A stretch of 6,926 nucleotides of DNA from Oscillospiraceae bacterium (GTDB lineage: Bacteria > Bacillota_A > Clostridia > Oscillospirales > CAG-272), in the NCBI GenBank assembly GCA_015064425.1, contig SVSF01000094.1, forward strand, positions 1-6,926. The letters run 5' to 3'. The translations under genes were made by a program, and so were the position numbers. Positions 1 through 5,041 of the stretch are shown in pieces (within the stretch, counting starts at the first letter, position 1; each line of letters begins with the position of its first letter). The notes under the pieces are model-generated. The model saw only the letters and a list, made by a program, of their open reading frames with translations. It was not told the origin of the DNA and ran no database searches.

Positions 1-170
1 AAAGCACAAACAAGATGGCTTGCGGATACCGCCTCCATCTGCTTGCTTAAAATATTTACAAAGCCGTATACCGCATTGGTAAAAAGCCCATCCTTTGTAG
101 TAAGAGGTCTTATTCCGTAAAAGGCTCTGTTAAGTATACTGTTTCCATCCACTATCAGCACATTTTTCAC
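1..170 (-). CDS. polA: DNA polymerase I, N-terminal fragment (5'-3' exonuclease domain), cut by window edge
   Basis: Only the first 56 codons are in the window. The translated N-terminus (start read as Met) contains LIVDGNSILNRAFYGIR followed by PLTTKDG and TNAVYGF. This is the characteristic opening of the 5' nuclease domain of bacterial PolA and closely resembles clostridial PolA. Asp8 corresponds to the first metal-binding Asp of the family and Arg15 to the conserved Arg in the NRAF segment. PolA fills gaps and removes RNA primers during Okazaki fragment maturation and excision repair. The start is GTG at 168-170, chosen because GGGAG (complement of 177-181) lies 6 bases upstream and because the family normally begins two or three residues before this hydrophobic strand. 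A second GTG three codons in is possible but poorly placed. It lies 72 bases downstream of an unrecognised gene on the same strand and has its own promoter candidate. Whether the polymerase and 3'-5' exonuclease domains are intact cannot be seen. Confidence 0.93.
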   Translation of the reverse strand, partial: MKNVLIVDGNSILNRAFYGIRPLTTKDGLFTNAVYGFVNILSKQMEAVSASHLVCA

Positions 171-203
171 GTCGGTCTCCCGTCCTTTCTTCTGTACTGA
201 TAT

Positions 204-233
204 AGTATACCATAAAAGTCCCCTCTCCCGCAA
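204..233 (-). promoter_or_regulatory. Candidate SigA promoter for polA with extended -10
   Basis: On the minus strand the sequence reads TGGTATACT, an extended -10 (TGn plus TATACT at 209-204). The best -35 is TTGCGG (233-228) at 18-bp spacing, which matches only the TTG half of the consensus. The extended -10 may compensate. Predicted transcription starts near 197, giving a leader of roughly 27 bases before the GTG start of polA. It sits inside the intergenic gap after the unknown gene, so polA may be transcribed both from here and by read-through from tepA. This is a sequence-pattern inference only. Confidence 0.45.
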
Positions 234-242
234 CAAAAATTA

Positions 243-632
243 TCAGTAATAAAGAACTCCCGTATTGTTGAACACCCTCATTTTTCTGCCATAGGTCTTG
301 AAAAAGCTGTCAATAAAGGGTCTGTTTATAAAAAGACATTCTCTGTGATATGGAGAATTGGCATCTCTGCATACCGCCTTGGCATATTCCGTGAGCGCCG
401 CGGGGTTCTTGGACAGATATCCGCAAAGCTCCTTCGGGAAGAGCATCTTTTCGCTTTTCCAGTCCTTCATTATGTCCGAGACAGTAAGAACGGATCCTGG
501 AAGCTCGCCTCTTTTGTATGACATTATAGCCTCTCGTCTTGCGGACTCCTTCTTTCTGTCCATATAGCCTTTGATCTTCTCTGCCGCGCAGTACGCACCG
601 GCAAGTGCAACAAAAGTAAGTGACATATCCAA
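243..632 (-). CDS. Hypothetical protein of 129 residues, between tepA and polA
   Basis: I do not recognise this protein. It opens with a short apolar stretch (about residues 4-17, LTFVALAGAYCAA) too short to be a confident membrane helix. A basic helix-like segment (19-41, KIKGYMDRKKESARRE) follows, then a mixed region with Trp58, an FPKELCGYLSKNP segment (65-77) and an aromatic C-terminus ending VLYY. Cysteines are at 15, 70, 88 and 99 with no recognisable metal-binding spacing. There is no lipobox, because Tyr precedes Cys15. The start is TTG (630-632); the next in-frame candidate is ATG at 624-626, and no other start lies between the upstream in-frame stop and these. AAAGG lies 8 bases before the TTG, and a stronger AAAGGAG lies further up beyond a small hairpin. 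It is 83 bases downstream of tepA on the same strand and ends 72 bases before polA. The natural composition supports a real gene, but no function can be given. Confidence 0.7.
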   Translation of the reverse strand: MDMSLTFVALAGAYCAAEKIKGYMDRKKESARREAIMSYKRGELPGSVLTVSDIMKDWKSEKMLFPKELCGYLSKNPAALTEYAKAVCRDANSPYHRECLFINRPFIDSFFKTYGRKMRVFNNTGVLYY

Positions 633-640
633 ACACCGTG

Positions 641-657
641 CCTTTGCCTTGCAAAGG
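641..657 (-). promoter_or_regulatory. Hairpin in the leader of the unknown gene
   Basis: CCTTTGC at 641-647 and GCAAAGG at 651-657 are perfect inverted repeats separated by three bases (CTT on the plus strand). In the minus-strand mRNA this gives a 7-bp stem with a three-base loop, immediately after the strong Shine-Dalgarno sequence AAAGGAG and 8 bases before the TTG start. Its 3' arm contains the second AAAGG. It has no T-run after it in the minus direction, so it is not a terminator. Confidence 0.5.
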
Positions 658-664
658 CTCCTTT
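658..664 (-). promoter_or_regulatory. Strong Shine-Dalgarno AAAGGAG, displaced from the unknown gene's start
   Basis: The plus strand reads CTCCTTT, so the mRNA carries AAAGGAG. Linear distance to the TTG start at 632 is 25 bases, too far for normal initiation. If the intervening 17-base hairpin folds, the effective gap shrinks to about 8 bases. In another frame a TTG lies only 3 bases downstream, which is too close. Either the displaced site works through the folded hairpin, or the AAAGG in the hairpin's 3' arm is the true site. Confidence 0.4.
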
Positions 665-715
665 CTTTTTCTTTACACTTACATTTTAACGGATATGCTG
701 TCCAATAATCGGGAC

Positions 716-1396
716 TCAGGCCCTCCCTTTTCTCTCCTTTATAAGCTTTTTAAGGCAATCAAGCGCCTGCGACAGCCCTCCTATCTCGTCAATAAGCCCT
801 ATCTTTACCGCTTCCTCTCCGTCAAGTATGCTTCCCACGTCCGTGGCTATCTGGTCCGTCTTCATCATCAGCTCTCTCAATACCTCGAGCTTCGCGGAAG
901 AATTTTCCGCAATGAACTTAAGTATCCTTTCCTGCATTCTGTTAAAATAGTAAAAGGTCTGAGGTACTCCGATAACAAGACCGTTGGTCCGCACGGGATG
1001 AAGAGTCATACTCGCCGTAGGCACTATAAATGAGCGGTCGGCAGCCACCGCAAGAGGAACTCCTATGGAATGCCCTCCCCCAAGTACCAAAGATACGCAG
1101 GGCTTTTTCATACTGGCTATCATTTCGGCAATGGCAAGTCCCGCCTCAACGTCTCCTCCCGCAGTATTCAGTATAAATATGATCCCGTCGACCTCCCGCG
1201 ACTGCTCCGCCTTTACAAGTGCGGGAATTATATGCTCATATTTGCTCGCCTTCTGTCCTTCCGGCAAAACGTAATGCCCTTCTATCTGTCCTATAAGAGT
1301 CAGACAGAAGATCCTCGACTCTCCGTCCTCCGCAAAAGCGCTCCCGTATTCCTTTATTTCTTCATTTTCGGAAAATTCTCTGTCTTTTTCACTCAT
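716..1396 (-). CDS. tepA: TepA-like ClpP-fold serine peptidase family protein
   Basis: This 226-residue protein matches the TepA (YmfB) branch of the ClpP/crotonase-fold peptidases. In order it has a charged, probably disordered N-terminus (1-27), the IGQIEGH strand (35-41), KYEHIIP (52-58), and IFILNTAGGDVEAGLAIAEM (73-92), which resembles the ClpP oligomer and substrate-groove region. Next comes LGGGHSIGVP (105-114) with Ser110 at the nucleophile position, then SMTLHPVR (129-136) with His133 as the expected general base, and GLVIGVPQTF. B. subtilis TepA was described as a cytosolic factor affecting protein export and early secretion; its true substrate is unclear. Length is close to the family norm. 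The ATG at 1394-1396 is preceded by AAGAGG (complement of 1405-1410), a good ribosome binding site. The gene diverges from pduL and is first in a minus-strand run leading to an unknown gene and polA. In Bacillus tepA lies near the dapA/spoIIIE region, so this setting differs. Confidence 0.9.
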   Translation of the reverse strand: MSEKDREFSENEEIKEYGSAFAEDGESRIFCLTLIGQIEGHYVLPEGQKASKYEHIIPALVKAEQSREVDGIIFILNTAGGDVEAGLAIAEMIASMKKPCVSLVLGGGHSIGVPLAVAADRSFIVPTASMTLHPVRTNGLVIGVPQTFYYFNRMQERILKFIAENSSAKLEVLRELMMKTDQIATDVGSILDGEEAVKIGLIDEIGGLSQALDCLKKLIKERKGRA

Positions 1397-1422
1397 TTTT
1401 CCATCCTCTTTCGCAAAATTCC

Positions 1423-1451
1423 TTTACTTTTCTTTCAAAGTATAGTATAAT
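1423..1451 (+). promoter_or_regulatory. SigA-type promoter for pduL
   Basis: TTTACT (1423-1428, four of six consensus bases) is followed after exactly 17 bp by a perfect TATAAT (1446-1451). The predicted transcription start is near 1458, giving a leader of about 31 bases to the ATG at 1489. An in-frame ATG at 1450 lies inside this -10 box and so upstream of the transcript start. That rules it out as the pduL start if this promoter is the one used. Confidence 0.7.
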
Positions 1452-1474
1452 GTGCCCGATAAGATTTTATACAA
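1439..1474 (-). promoter_or_regulatory. Candidate promoter for tepA, overlapping the pduL promoter
   Basis: On the minus strand TATACT occurs twice in tandem (1449-1444 and 1444-1439). A partial -35, TTGTAT (1474-1469), lies 19 bp from the first copy, which is longer than ideal; no better -35 is visible at 16-18 bp. Transcription would begin near 1437-1432 and give a short leader before the ATG at 1396. The -10 boxes lie on the same bases as the plus-strand -10 of pduL. Support is moderate to weak. Confidence 0.4.
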
Positions 1475-1488
1475 AGGAGATAGATACA

Positions 1489-2064
1489 ATGTCCAATAAG
1501 TTTCTCGTAGAGACCTCCGCAAGACACGTTCATCTTAGCGAGGCACATATCAAAGCTCTCTTCGGAGAGAACGCTACCCTTACTCCCAAGAAGGAGCTCA
1601 GCCAGCCCGGTCAGTACGCTTGCGAAGAGCGCGTTACCGTTGTAGGCCCCAAGAAAGAAATAGCAAAGGTTATAATCCTCGGTCCCGCAAGACCCGAATC
1701 TCAGGTTGAGGTATCCCTCACAGATGCACGTACTCTCGGCGTATCCGCTCCCGTAAGAGAAAGCGGCGACGTTAAGGGAAGCGCAGGCTGCAAGCTCGTT
1801 GGCCCCGCAGGCGAAGTAGAGCTTACAGAAGGCGTTATCGTTGCAAAGAGACACATCCATATGCGTCCCGAAGACGCTGAAGTTCTCGGCGTTACCGATA
1901 AGGAAATAGTAAGCGTTAAGCTTGACTCCGACGGACGTTCCACCATCTTCGGCGACGTTGTTGTAAGAGTAAGCCCCAAGTTCAATCTCGCAATGCACAT
2001 CGACACCGACGAATCCAACGCAGCTTGCGCATTCGGCGAATTCTACGGCGAGATCGTAAAGTAA
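1489..2064 (+). CDS. pduL: PduL-family phosphate acyltransferase, stand-alone (no encapsulation peptide)
   Basis: This 191-residue protein is a PduL-type phosphotransacylase, which interconverts acyl-CoA and acyl phosphate (acetyl- or propanoyl-). It is unrelated in fold to Pta and is a two-barrel zinc enzyme. The sequence shows the duplicated signature: ARHVHLS (11-17) in the first half and KRHIHMR (120-126) in the second. It also has LGPARPESQVEVS (64-76), TDAR, APVRESGD, and MHIDTDESNAA (169-179). Expected zinc ligands include His13, His15, Glu74, His122, His124 and His170. The ATG at 1489 has AAAGGAG 9 bases upstream (1473-1479) and places the first motif 11 residues in, so there is no N-terminal microcompartment-targeting extension. 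No microcompartment shell gene and no ackA is adjacent. It is monocistronic, with its own promoter and terminator. Twelve of 14 Lys codons are AAG, and GTT, CTC and GAC are common, a pattern that suggests high expression. Likely role: acetyl-CoA to acetyl phosphate in fermentation. Confidence 0.93.
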   Translation: MSNKFLVETSARHVHLSEAHIKALFGENATLTPKKELSQPGQYACEERVTVVGPKKEIAKVIILGPARPESQVEVSLTDARTLGVSAPVRESGDVKGSAGCKLVGPAGEVELTEGVIVAKRHIHMRPEDAEVLGVTDKEIVSVKLDSDGRSTIFGDVVVRVSPKFNLAMHIDTDESNAACAFGEFYGEIVK

Positions 2065-2081
2065 TTACACGATAAAACTTT

Positions 2082-2116
2082 AAAAAGCACTGTGCCCTCG
2101 AGCACAGTGCTTTTTT
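2082..2116 (+). terminator. Intrinsic terminator of pduL
   Basis: GCACTGTGC (2087-2095) and GCACAGTGC (2102-2110) form a perfect 9-bp stem with a six-base loop (CCTCGA). It is extended by five As upstream pairing with the run of six Ts at 2111-2116. It begins 17 bases after the pduL stop codon. The A-run and T-run symmetry could allow some function in both directions, but no convergent gene is present. Confidence 0.95.
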
Positions 2117-2147
2117 CACCCGAATATTTCTTCCCATTATCCTTCAG

Positions 2148-2173
2148 ACGGAATTTCTTAAGATCTGTTCCGT
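2148..2173. repeat. Short inverted repeat ACGGAA / TTCCGT in the intergenic region
   Basis: ACGGAA (2148-2153) and TTCCGT (2168-2173) are exact reverse complements 14 bases apart. They lie about 77-102 bases upstream of the predicted tmk transcription start. It could be an operator-like site or chance; a six-base arm is short. Confidence 0.25.
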
Positions 2174-2183
2174 GAATTTTAAA

Positions 2184-2199
2184 TTATTATTAATAATAA
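2184..2199. repeat. Perfect 16-bp AT-only palindrome upstream of the tmk promoter
   Basis: TTATTATTAATAATAA is its own reverse complement, centred between 2191 and 2192, and ends 15 bases before the -35 hexamer. The surrounding 2174-2214 stretch is almost entirely A and T. The stretch as a whole resembles an UP element that contacts the alpha subunit of RNA polymerase. The exact symmetry also allows a dimeric repressor or activator site. Confidence 0.5.
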
Positions 2200-2214
2200 A
2201 AGCAAATAATAATT

Positions 2215-2243
2215 TTGACATCAATATGCTTTTATGATATAAT
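2215..2243 (+). promoter_or_regulatory. Fully consensus SigA promoter for the tmk operon
   Basis: TTGACA (2215-2220), a 17-bp spacer and TATAAT (2238-2243) match the consensus at all twelve positions. The bases before the -10 are TGA, giving an extended -10 as well. An AT-rich upstream tract may act as an UP element. Predicted start is near 2250, leaving a leader of about 33 bases that carries AAAGGAGG (2270-2277) five bases before the tmk ATG. Confidence 0.92.
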
Positions 2244-2282
2244 GATAAATTAGAAAAGTATACGGTATCAAAGGAGGCAATT

Positions 2283-2942
2283 ATGGGATATTTCATTTCC
2301 ATAGACGGAGTTGACGGATCGGGAAAAGGAACGCAAAGCGAGCTTCTTTACGAATATCTCAAGGGAAAAGGAAAAAAGGTACGTCTTCTGTCCTTTCCAA
2401 CCTATGAGGATCCCGCAAGCTCTGCGGTAAAGCTCTATCTCAGCGGAAAGCTCGGCAGCGACTCCAAAGATACGGGAGCATACGCCGCATCCACCTTCTT
2501 CGCGGTGGACAGATACATCTCCTACCGAAACGATTGGGAGAAGGACTATCTTGATCCCGACTGCATAATTATTGCCAACAGATACACCACGGCAAATGCG
2601 GTGCACCAGATATCAAAGCTTCCAAGGGAAGAATGGGACGGATTTCTTGACTGGCTATGGGACTACGAATTCGGAAAATTGGGACTTCCCGCTCCCGACA
2701 AGGTGGTCTATCTGCAGATGCCCCCCGAAGTATCTCTCAGCCTTATAAACAGCCGCGCTGAGCAAACCAACGTAAGTAAAGACATTCACGAAAAAGATGA
2801 CGGGTTCATCAAACGGAGCTATGAAGCGGCAATGTACGTATCGCAAAAACTTGGCTGGACCGTGATACACTGTGTAGAGAACGGCGTACTCAGGACCAGA
2901 GAAGATATACTTAACGAGATAATAAAAGAGCTTGATCTTTAA
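2283..2942 (+). CDS. tmk: Thymidylate kinase (dTMP kinase)
   Basis: This 219-residue P-loop kinase phosphorylates dTMP to dTDP with ATP in the cytosol, a required step in dTTP synthesis. The Walker A motif is DGVDGSGKGTQ (8-18) with Lys15. FPTY (38-41) and YLSGKLG (52-58) follow, then the family's DRY motif at 76-78 in FFAVDRYISYRNDW. Next is ANRYTTANAVHQ (98-109), where thymidylate kinases bind the base and sugar, and a LID-like segment around 156-172 with Arg158, Lys166 and Lys171. The ATG at 2283 is fixed by AAAGGAGG five bases upstream. The usual bacterial REPGGT segment after the first helix is replaced by an FP-type sequence, so this is a divergent clade. Family membership is clear, but its substrate preference is inferred. 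It is the first gene of a six-gene run; a DJ-1-family gene follows after 21 bases. Confidence 0.9.
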   Translation: MGYFISIDGVDGSGKGTQSELLYEYLKGKGKKVRLLSFPTYEDPASSAVKLYLSGKLGSDSKDTGAYAASTFFAVDRYISYRNDWEKDYLDPDCIIIANRYTTANAVHQISKLPREEWDGFLDWLWDYEFGKLGLPAPDKVVYLQMPPEVSLSLINSRAEQTNVSKDIHEKDDGFIKRSYEAAMYVSQKLGWTVIHCVENGVLRTREDILNEIIKELDL

Positions 2943-2963
2943 TTTTGAAAGGAAGGTAGAAAA

Positions 2964-3509
2964 ATGGTACTTGTTTTTCTTGCAAACGGATTTGAAGACA
3001 CCGAGGCTATCGGCACTATAGACATACTTAAAAGAGCGGGGCTCAACGTTATGACCGTATCCATAAACGACACGGTAGGCGTTTCCAGCACGCATAATAC
3101 GAGAATATACGCTGACATCACCACCGCTCATATCGATCCCGAAAGCGACGCTGTAGAGCTTGTTGTTCTCCCCGGAGGAATGCCGGGCGCACTAAATCTT
3201 TCAAATAACGAGACCGTAAAAAAGGCGGTACTCAGCGCTTACTCAAAAGGAAAGCTCATCGGCGCCATCTGTGCTGCCCCCTTCGTATTCGGAGAGCTTG
3301 GTCTCCTTGAAGGCAAAAAAGCCACCTGCTATCCCGGCTTTGAAGCAAAACTTAAGGGTGCCGAGGTAGTAAAGGAAAAGGTAGTCGAGGACGGAAATAT
3401 CGTCACCGCCGCAGGTATGGGCGCTACCTTTGATTTCGGTTTGAAGCTCGTTGAAAAGCTTTGCGGAAAAGAAAAAGCAGAAGAGATAAAGACAGGTATA
3501 ATATACTGA
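2964..3509 (+). CDS. DJ-1/PfpI superfamily protein (YajL/ThiJ-like)
   Basis: This 181-residue single-domain protein has a flavodoxin-like Rossmann fold. It shows GFEDTEAIG (9-17), with Glu14 aligned to Glu18 of human DJ-1. It also has VVLPGGMPGALNL (67-79) and the nucleophile elbow GAICAAP (100-106) with Cys103 in the place of DJ-1 Cys106. GMGATFDF lies near the C-terminus. The position of DJ-1 His126 is occupied by Tyr in CYPGFE, as is common in bacterial members. Family members have been reported as chaperones, glyoxalases or deglycases, and those activities are debated, so no specific reaction is assigned. The start ATG has AGGAAGG seven bases upstream. It lies 21 bases after tmk and its stop is separated by one base from the next ATG, so it is co-transcribed and probably translationally coupled. 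Confidence 0.9.
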   Translation: MVLVFLANGFEDTEAIGTIDILKRAGLNVMTVSINDTVGVSSTHNTRIYADITTAHIDPESDAVELVVLPGGMPGALNLSNNETVKKAVLSAYSKGKLIGAICAAPFVFGELGLLEGKKATCYPGFEAKLKGAEVVKEKVVEDGNIVTAAGMGATFDFGLKLVEKLCGKEKAEEIKTGIIY

Positions 3510-3510
3510 T

Positions 3511-4089
3511 ATGTACGAGATCCGAATTTTAAAGAATAAACTCAGAGAGGAATACAGAGAACGCCGCAGAGCCCTTCCAAAAGAAGTGAAGGAATCAAGA
3601 GACTCCCTTATCTGCAAAAGGTTCCTTACCCTCACAAGCTACAGATATGCAAAGACTCTTCTGGTCTATGCACCTACGGGAGAAGAGATAGATATATTCC
3701 CCATAATACGCGACGCCCTTGAAAAAGGCAAAAACGTTGCCTTTCCAAAGTGCTGCCCCGAGAATTCCACTATGGTATATAAAATAATAAGCTCTGCGGA
3801 CGATCTCTCGAAAGGCTGCTTCGGACTGATGGAGCCCGATGACAGTCTCCCCTCATATGAAGGAGACGGCACAGATGCCATATGCATCATTCCCGCCATA
3901 GTTTATGACAAAAAAGGCTACAGAATAGGCTACGGAAAAGGCTATTACGACCGCTACCTTTCATCCTTTAAAGGAATAAAAGCCGGAGTCGGATATTCCG
4001 ATTTTATGCTTGACAGCGTACCTCACGGAAGATTTGACCTTACCGTAGACGTACTTATTACCGAAAAAGGAGTGAAGTCATTTGTCTAA
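3511..4089 (+). CDS. 5-formyltetrahydrofolate cyclo-ligase (MTHFS)
   Basis: This 192-residue enzyme converts 5-formyl-THF to 5,10-methenyl-THF with ATP, returning a stored or inhibitory folate to the one-carbon pool. Evidence is the N-terminal basic helix KNKLREEYRERRR (8-20), typical of the family, and VYAPTGEEIDIFPI (52-65) with the conserved acidic pair 58-59. VAFPK (76-80) and GLMEP (105-109) follow, and then the hallmark GYRIGYGKGYYDRYL (136-150), which binds ATP phosphates. The length is normal. The ATG at 3511 is one base after the previous stop and has no good Shine-Dalgarno at the right distance, so translation probably depends on ribosomes finishing the upstream gene. Its last 8 bases overlap the next gene. 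With tmk in the same transcript it fits a thymidylate/folate theme. It is homologous to E. coli YgfA (FAU) and B. subtilis YqgN. Confidence 0.93.
   Translation: MYEIRILKNKLREEYRERRRALPKEVKESRDSLICKRFLTLTSYRYAKTLLVYAPTGEEIDIFPIIRDALEKGKNVAFPKCCPENSTMVYKIISSADDLSKGCFGLMEPDDSLPSYEGDGTDAICIIPAIVYDKKGYRIGYGKGYYDRYLSSFKGIKAGVGYSDFMLDSVPHGRFDLTVDVLITEKGVKSFV
4067..4072 (+). promoter_or_regulatory. Ribosome binding site fixing the TTG start of the CPBP protease
   Basis: AAGGAG lies within the 3' end of the cyclo-ligase gene, nine bases before TTG at 4082. No ATG or GTG is in frame nearby, so this site supports the TTG start and the 8-base overlap. Confidence 0.75.
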
Positions 4090-5014
4090 GCTCAAAGCCA
4101 CCTTAACTGCGCCGCTGCTGGTTCTGGTGATCTTCGTTCTGACAAGACTTTCTCTGCTTATTGAGGTATCATCCCTCGGATATAAGGAAAACATATTTCT
4201 GTCTGCGGTAGTTATGCAGCTTATGATATTCTGTCTGCCCGCTATCTTCTATTGCAGACTTAAGCCTCATGGCTTCTTCTTAAAGCTCCGTCTCCGACCC
4301 TTCGGAGTAAACAAGATCTTTTTCATTATAGTTGCTTTCCTTGCCATGGTCTTTGGAAGCATGCTCATAAAAATAGGTCTTGCGCAAACGGGACTCTTTA
4401 CCGAAAGCGCTCAGCTTTACGAGTCCTATTTCTCCTACGGAGCCTTTTCCGAAGGAGCAGGCAGTGCGGCAAATAACGTATATATCGCTATCGCCCTTGC
4501 TCTTGTTCCCGCTATATGCGAGGAATTCGTATTCCGTTCGGTTCTTCTTACAGAATACAGGGCGGAAACGAAAAGTGTCTCCCTGTCCGTTATTTTCTCG
4601 TCTCTGCTTTTTGCAATGATGCATTTTTCCCTCTCCGAGCTGCCCATATACTTCTTCTGCGGAGTAGTACTGTCACTTACCGCACTTGTCACCCGCTCTG
4701 TATTGGCAACGGTGATAATGCATTTTGCCAACAACATAATAAGCATTTTCTTTGAAAGCTATATTTTGAATTTTATCGGAAACGTTACGAATCTTGTGTT
4801 TTTCATATTCCTGCTGACCGTTCTGTTTCTTTTATGCTGCATACTTCTTTTCGGAGAAGGGGAGCGTATATACTACAATAACGGAATAAACGGCATAAAG
4901 AGCAGCGATGAGACCAACGGAGAAAAGAGCACCGAACTTGTGGGTGTTCTTCTGTCCCCCACGTTTCTTCTCTGCATTATCTTCTTCTTCCTTGTGTCCT
5001 TTGGCATAATATAA
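4082..5014 (+). CDS. CPBP-family intramembrane metalloprotease (CAAX/Abi type)
   Basis: This 310-residue polytopic membrane protein belongs to the CPBP (Rce1/Abi, PF02517) family of intramembrane glutamate-type proteases. The signature residues are present. Glu147-Glu148 and Arg152 form the EExxxR motif in CEEFVFRS, His181 lies in FAMMHFS, and His214 with Asn218 lies in HFANN. About eight or nine hydrophobic segments are visible, roughly 10-28, 38-58, 78-100, 133-146, 166-182, 188-204, 206-224, 232-257 and 287-309. A polar stretch of about 28 residues (258-286, GEGERIYYNN onward) precedes the last one. Starting at TTG 4082, it overlaps the previous gene by 8 bases and has AAGGAG nine bases upstream. 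Substrates of bacterial members are mostly unknown; some act in bacteriocin immunity or in cleaving membrane regulators. It sits directly before mltG, 27 bases away, so a role in the envelope is plausible but only inferred. Confidence 0.9.
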   Translation: MSKLKATLTAPLLVLVIFVLTRLSLLIEVSSLGYKENIFLSAVVMQLMIFCLPAIFYCRLKPHGFFLKLRLRPFGVNKIFFIIVAFLAMVFGSMLIKIGLAQTGLFTESAQLYESYFSYGAFSEGAGSAANNVYIAIALALVPAICEEFVFRSVLLTEYRAETKSVSLSVIFSSLLFAMMHFSLSELPIYFFCGVVLSLTALVTRSVLATVIMHFANNIISIFFESYILNFIGNVTNLVFFIFLLTVLFLLCCILLFGEGERIYYNNGINGIKSSDETNGEKSTELVGVLLSPTFLLCIIFFFLVSFGII

Positions 5015-5041
5015 GAAGAATAAGTATGAAAGGATAAAAAG

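Noticed and set aside
310..654. A 114-residue open frame on the minus strand overlapping the unknown gene in another frame
   Set aside because: It starts at a TTG only 3 bases after AAAGGAG, its translation is unusually rich in Cys and Arg, and it overlaps the more protein-like 129-residue frame over almost its full length.
620..1033. Plus-strand 137-residue open frame opposite tepA
   Set aside because: It is antisense to clear TepA coding sequence, has no ribosome binding site, and its composition is that of a shadow frame.
1450..1488. Upstream ATG giving a 13-residue N-terminal extension of PduL, possibly an encapsulation peptide
   Set aside because: The ATG lies inside the -10 box of the pduL promoter, has no ribosome binding site, and the extension is too short to be an amphipathic targeting helix plus linker.
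1435..1998. Long (187-residue) minus-strand open frame opposite pduL
   Set aside because: PduL is unambiguous in the plus frame. The antisense frame is open because of pduL's biased codon use, and its Cys/Gly/Tyr-rich translation matches no family.
3497..3502. TATAAT within the end of the DJ-1 gene as an internal promoter
   Set aside because: No -35 is present at 16-18 bp and the start would fall at about 3509, almost on the next start codon.
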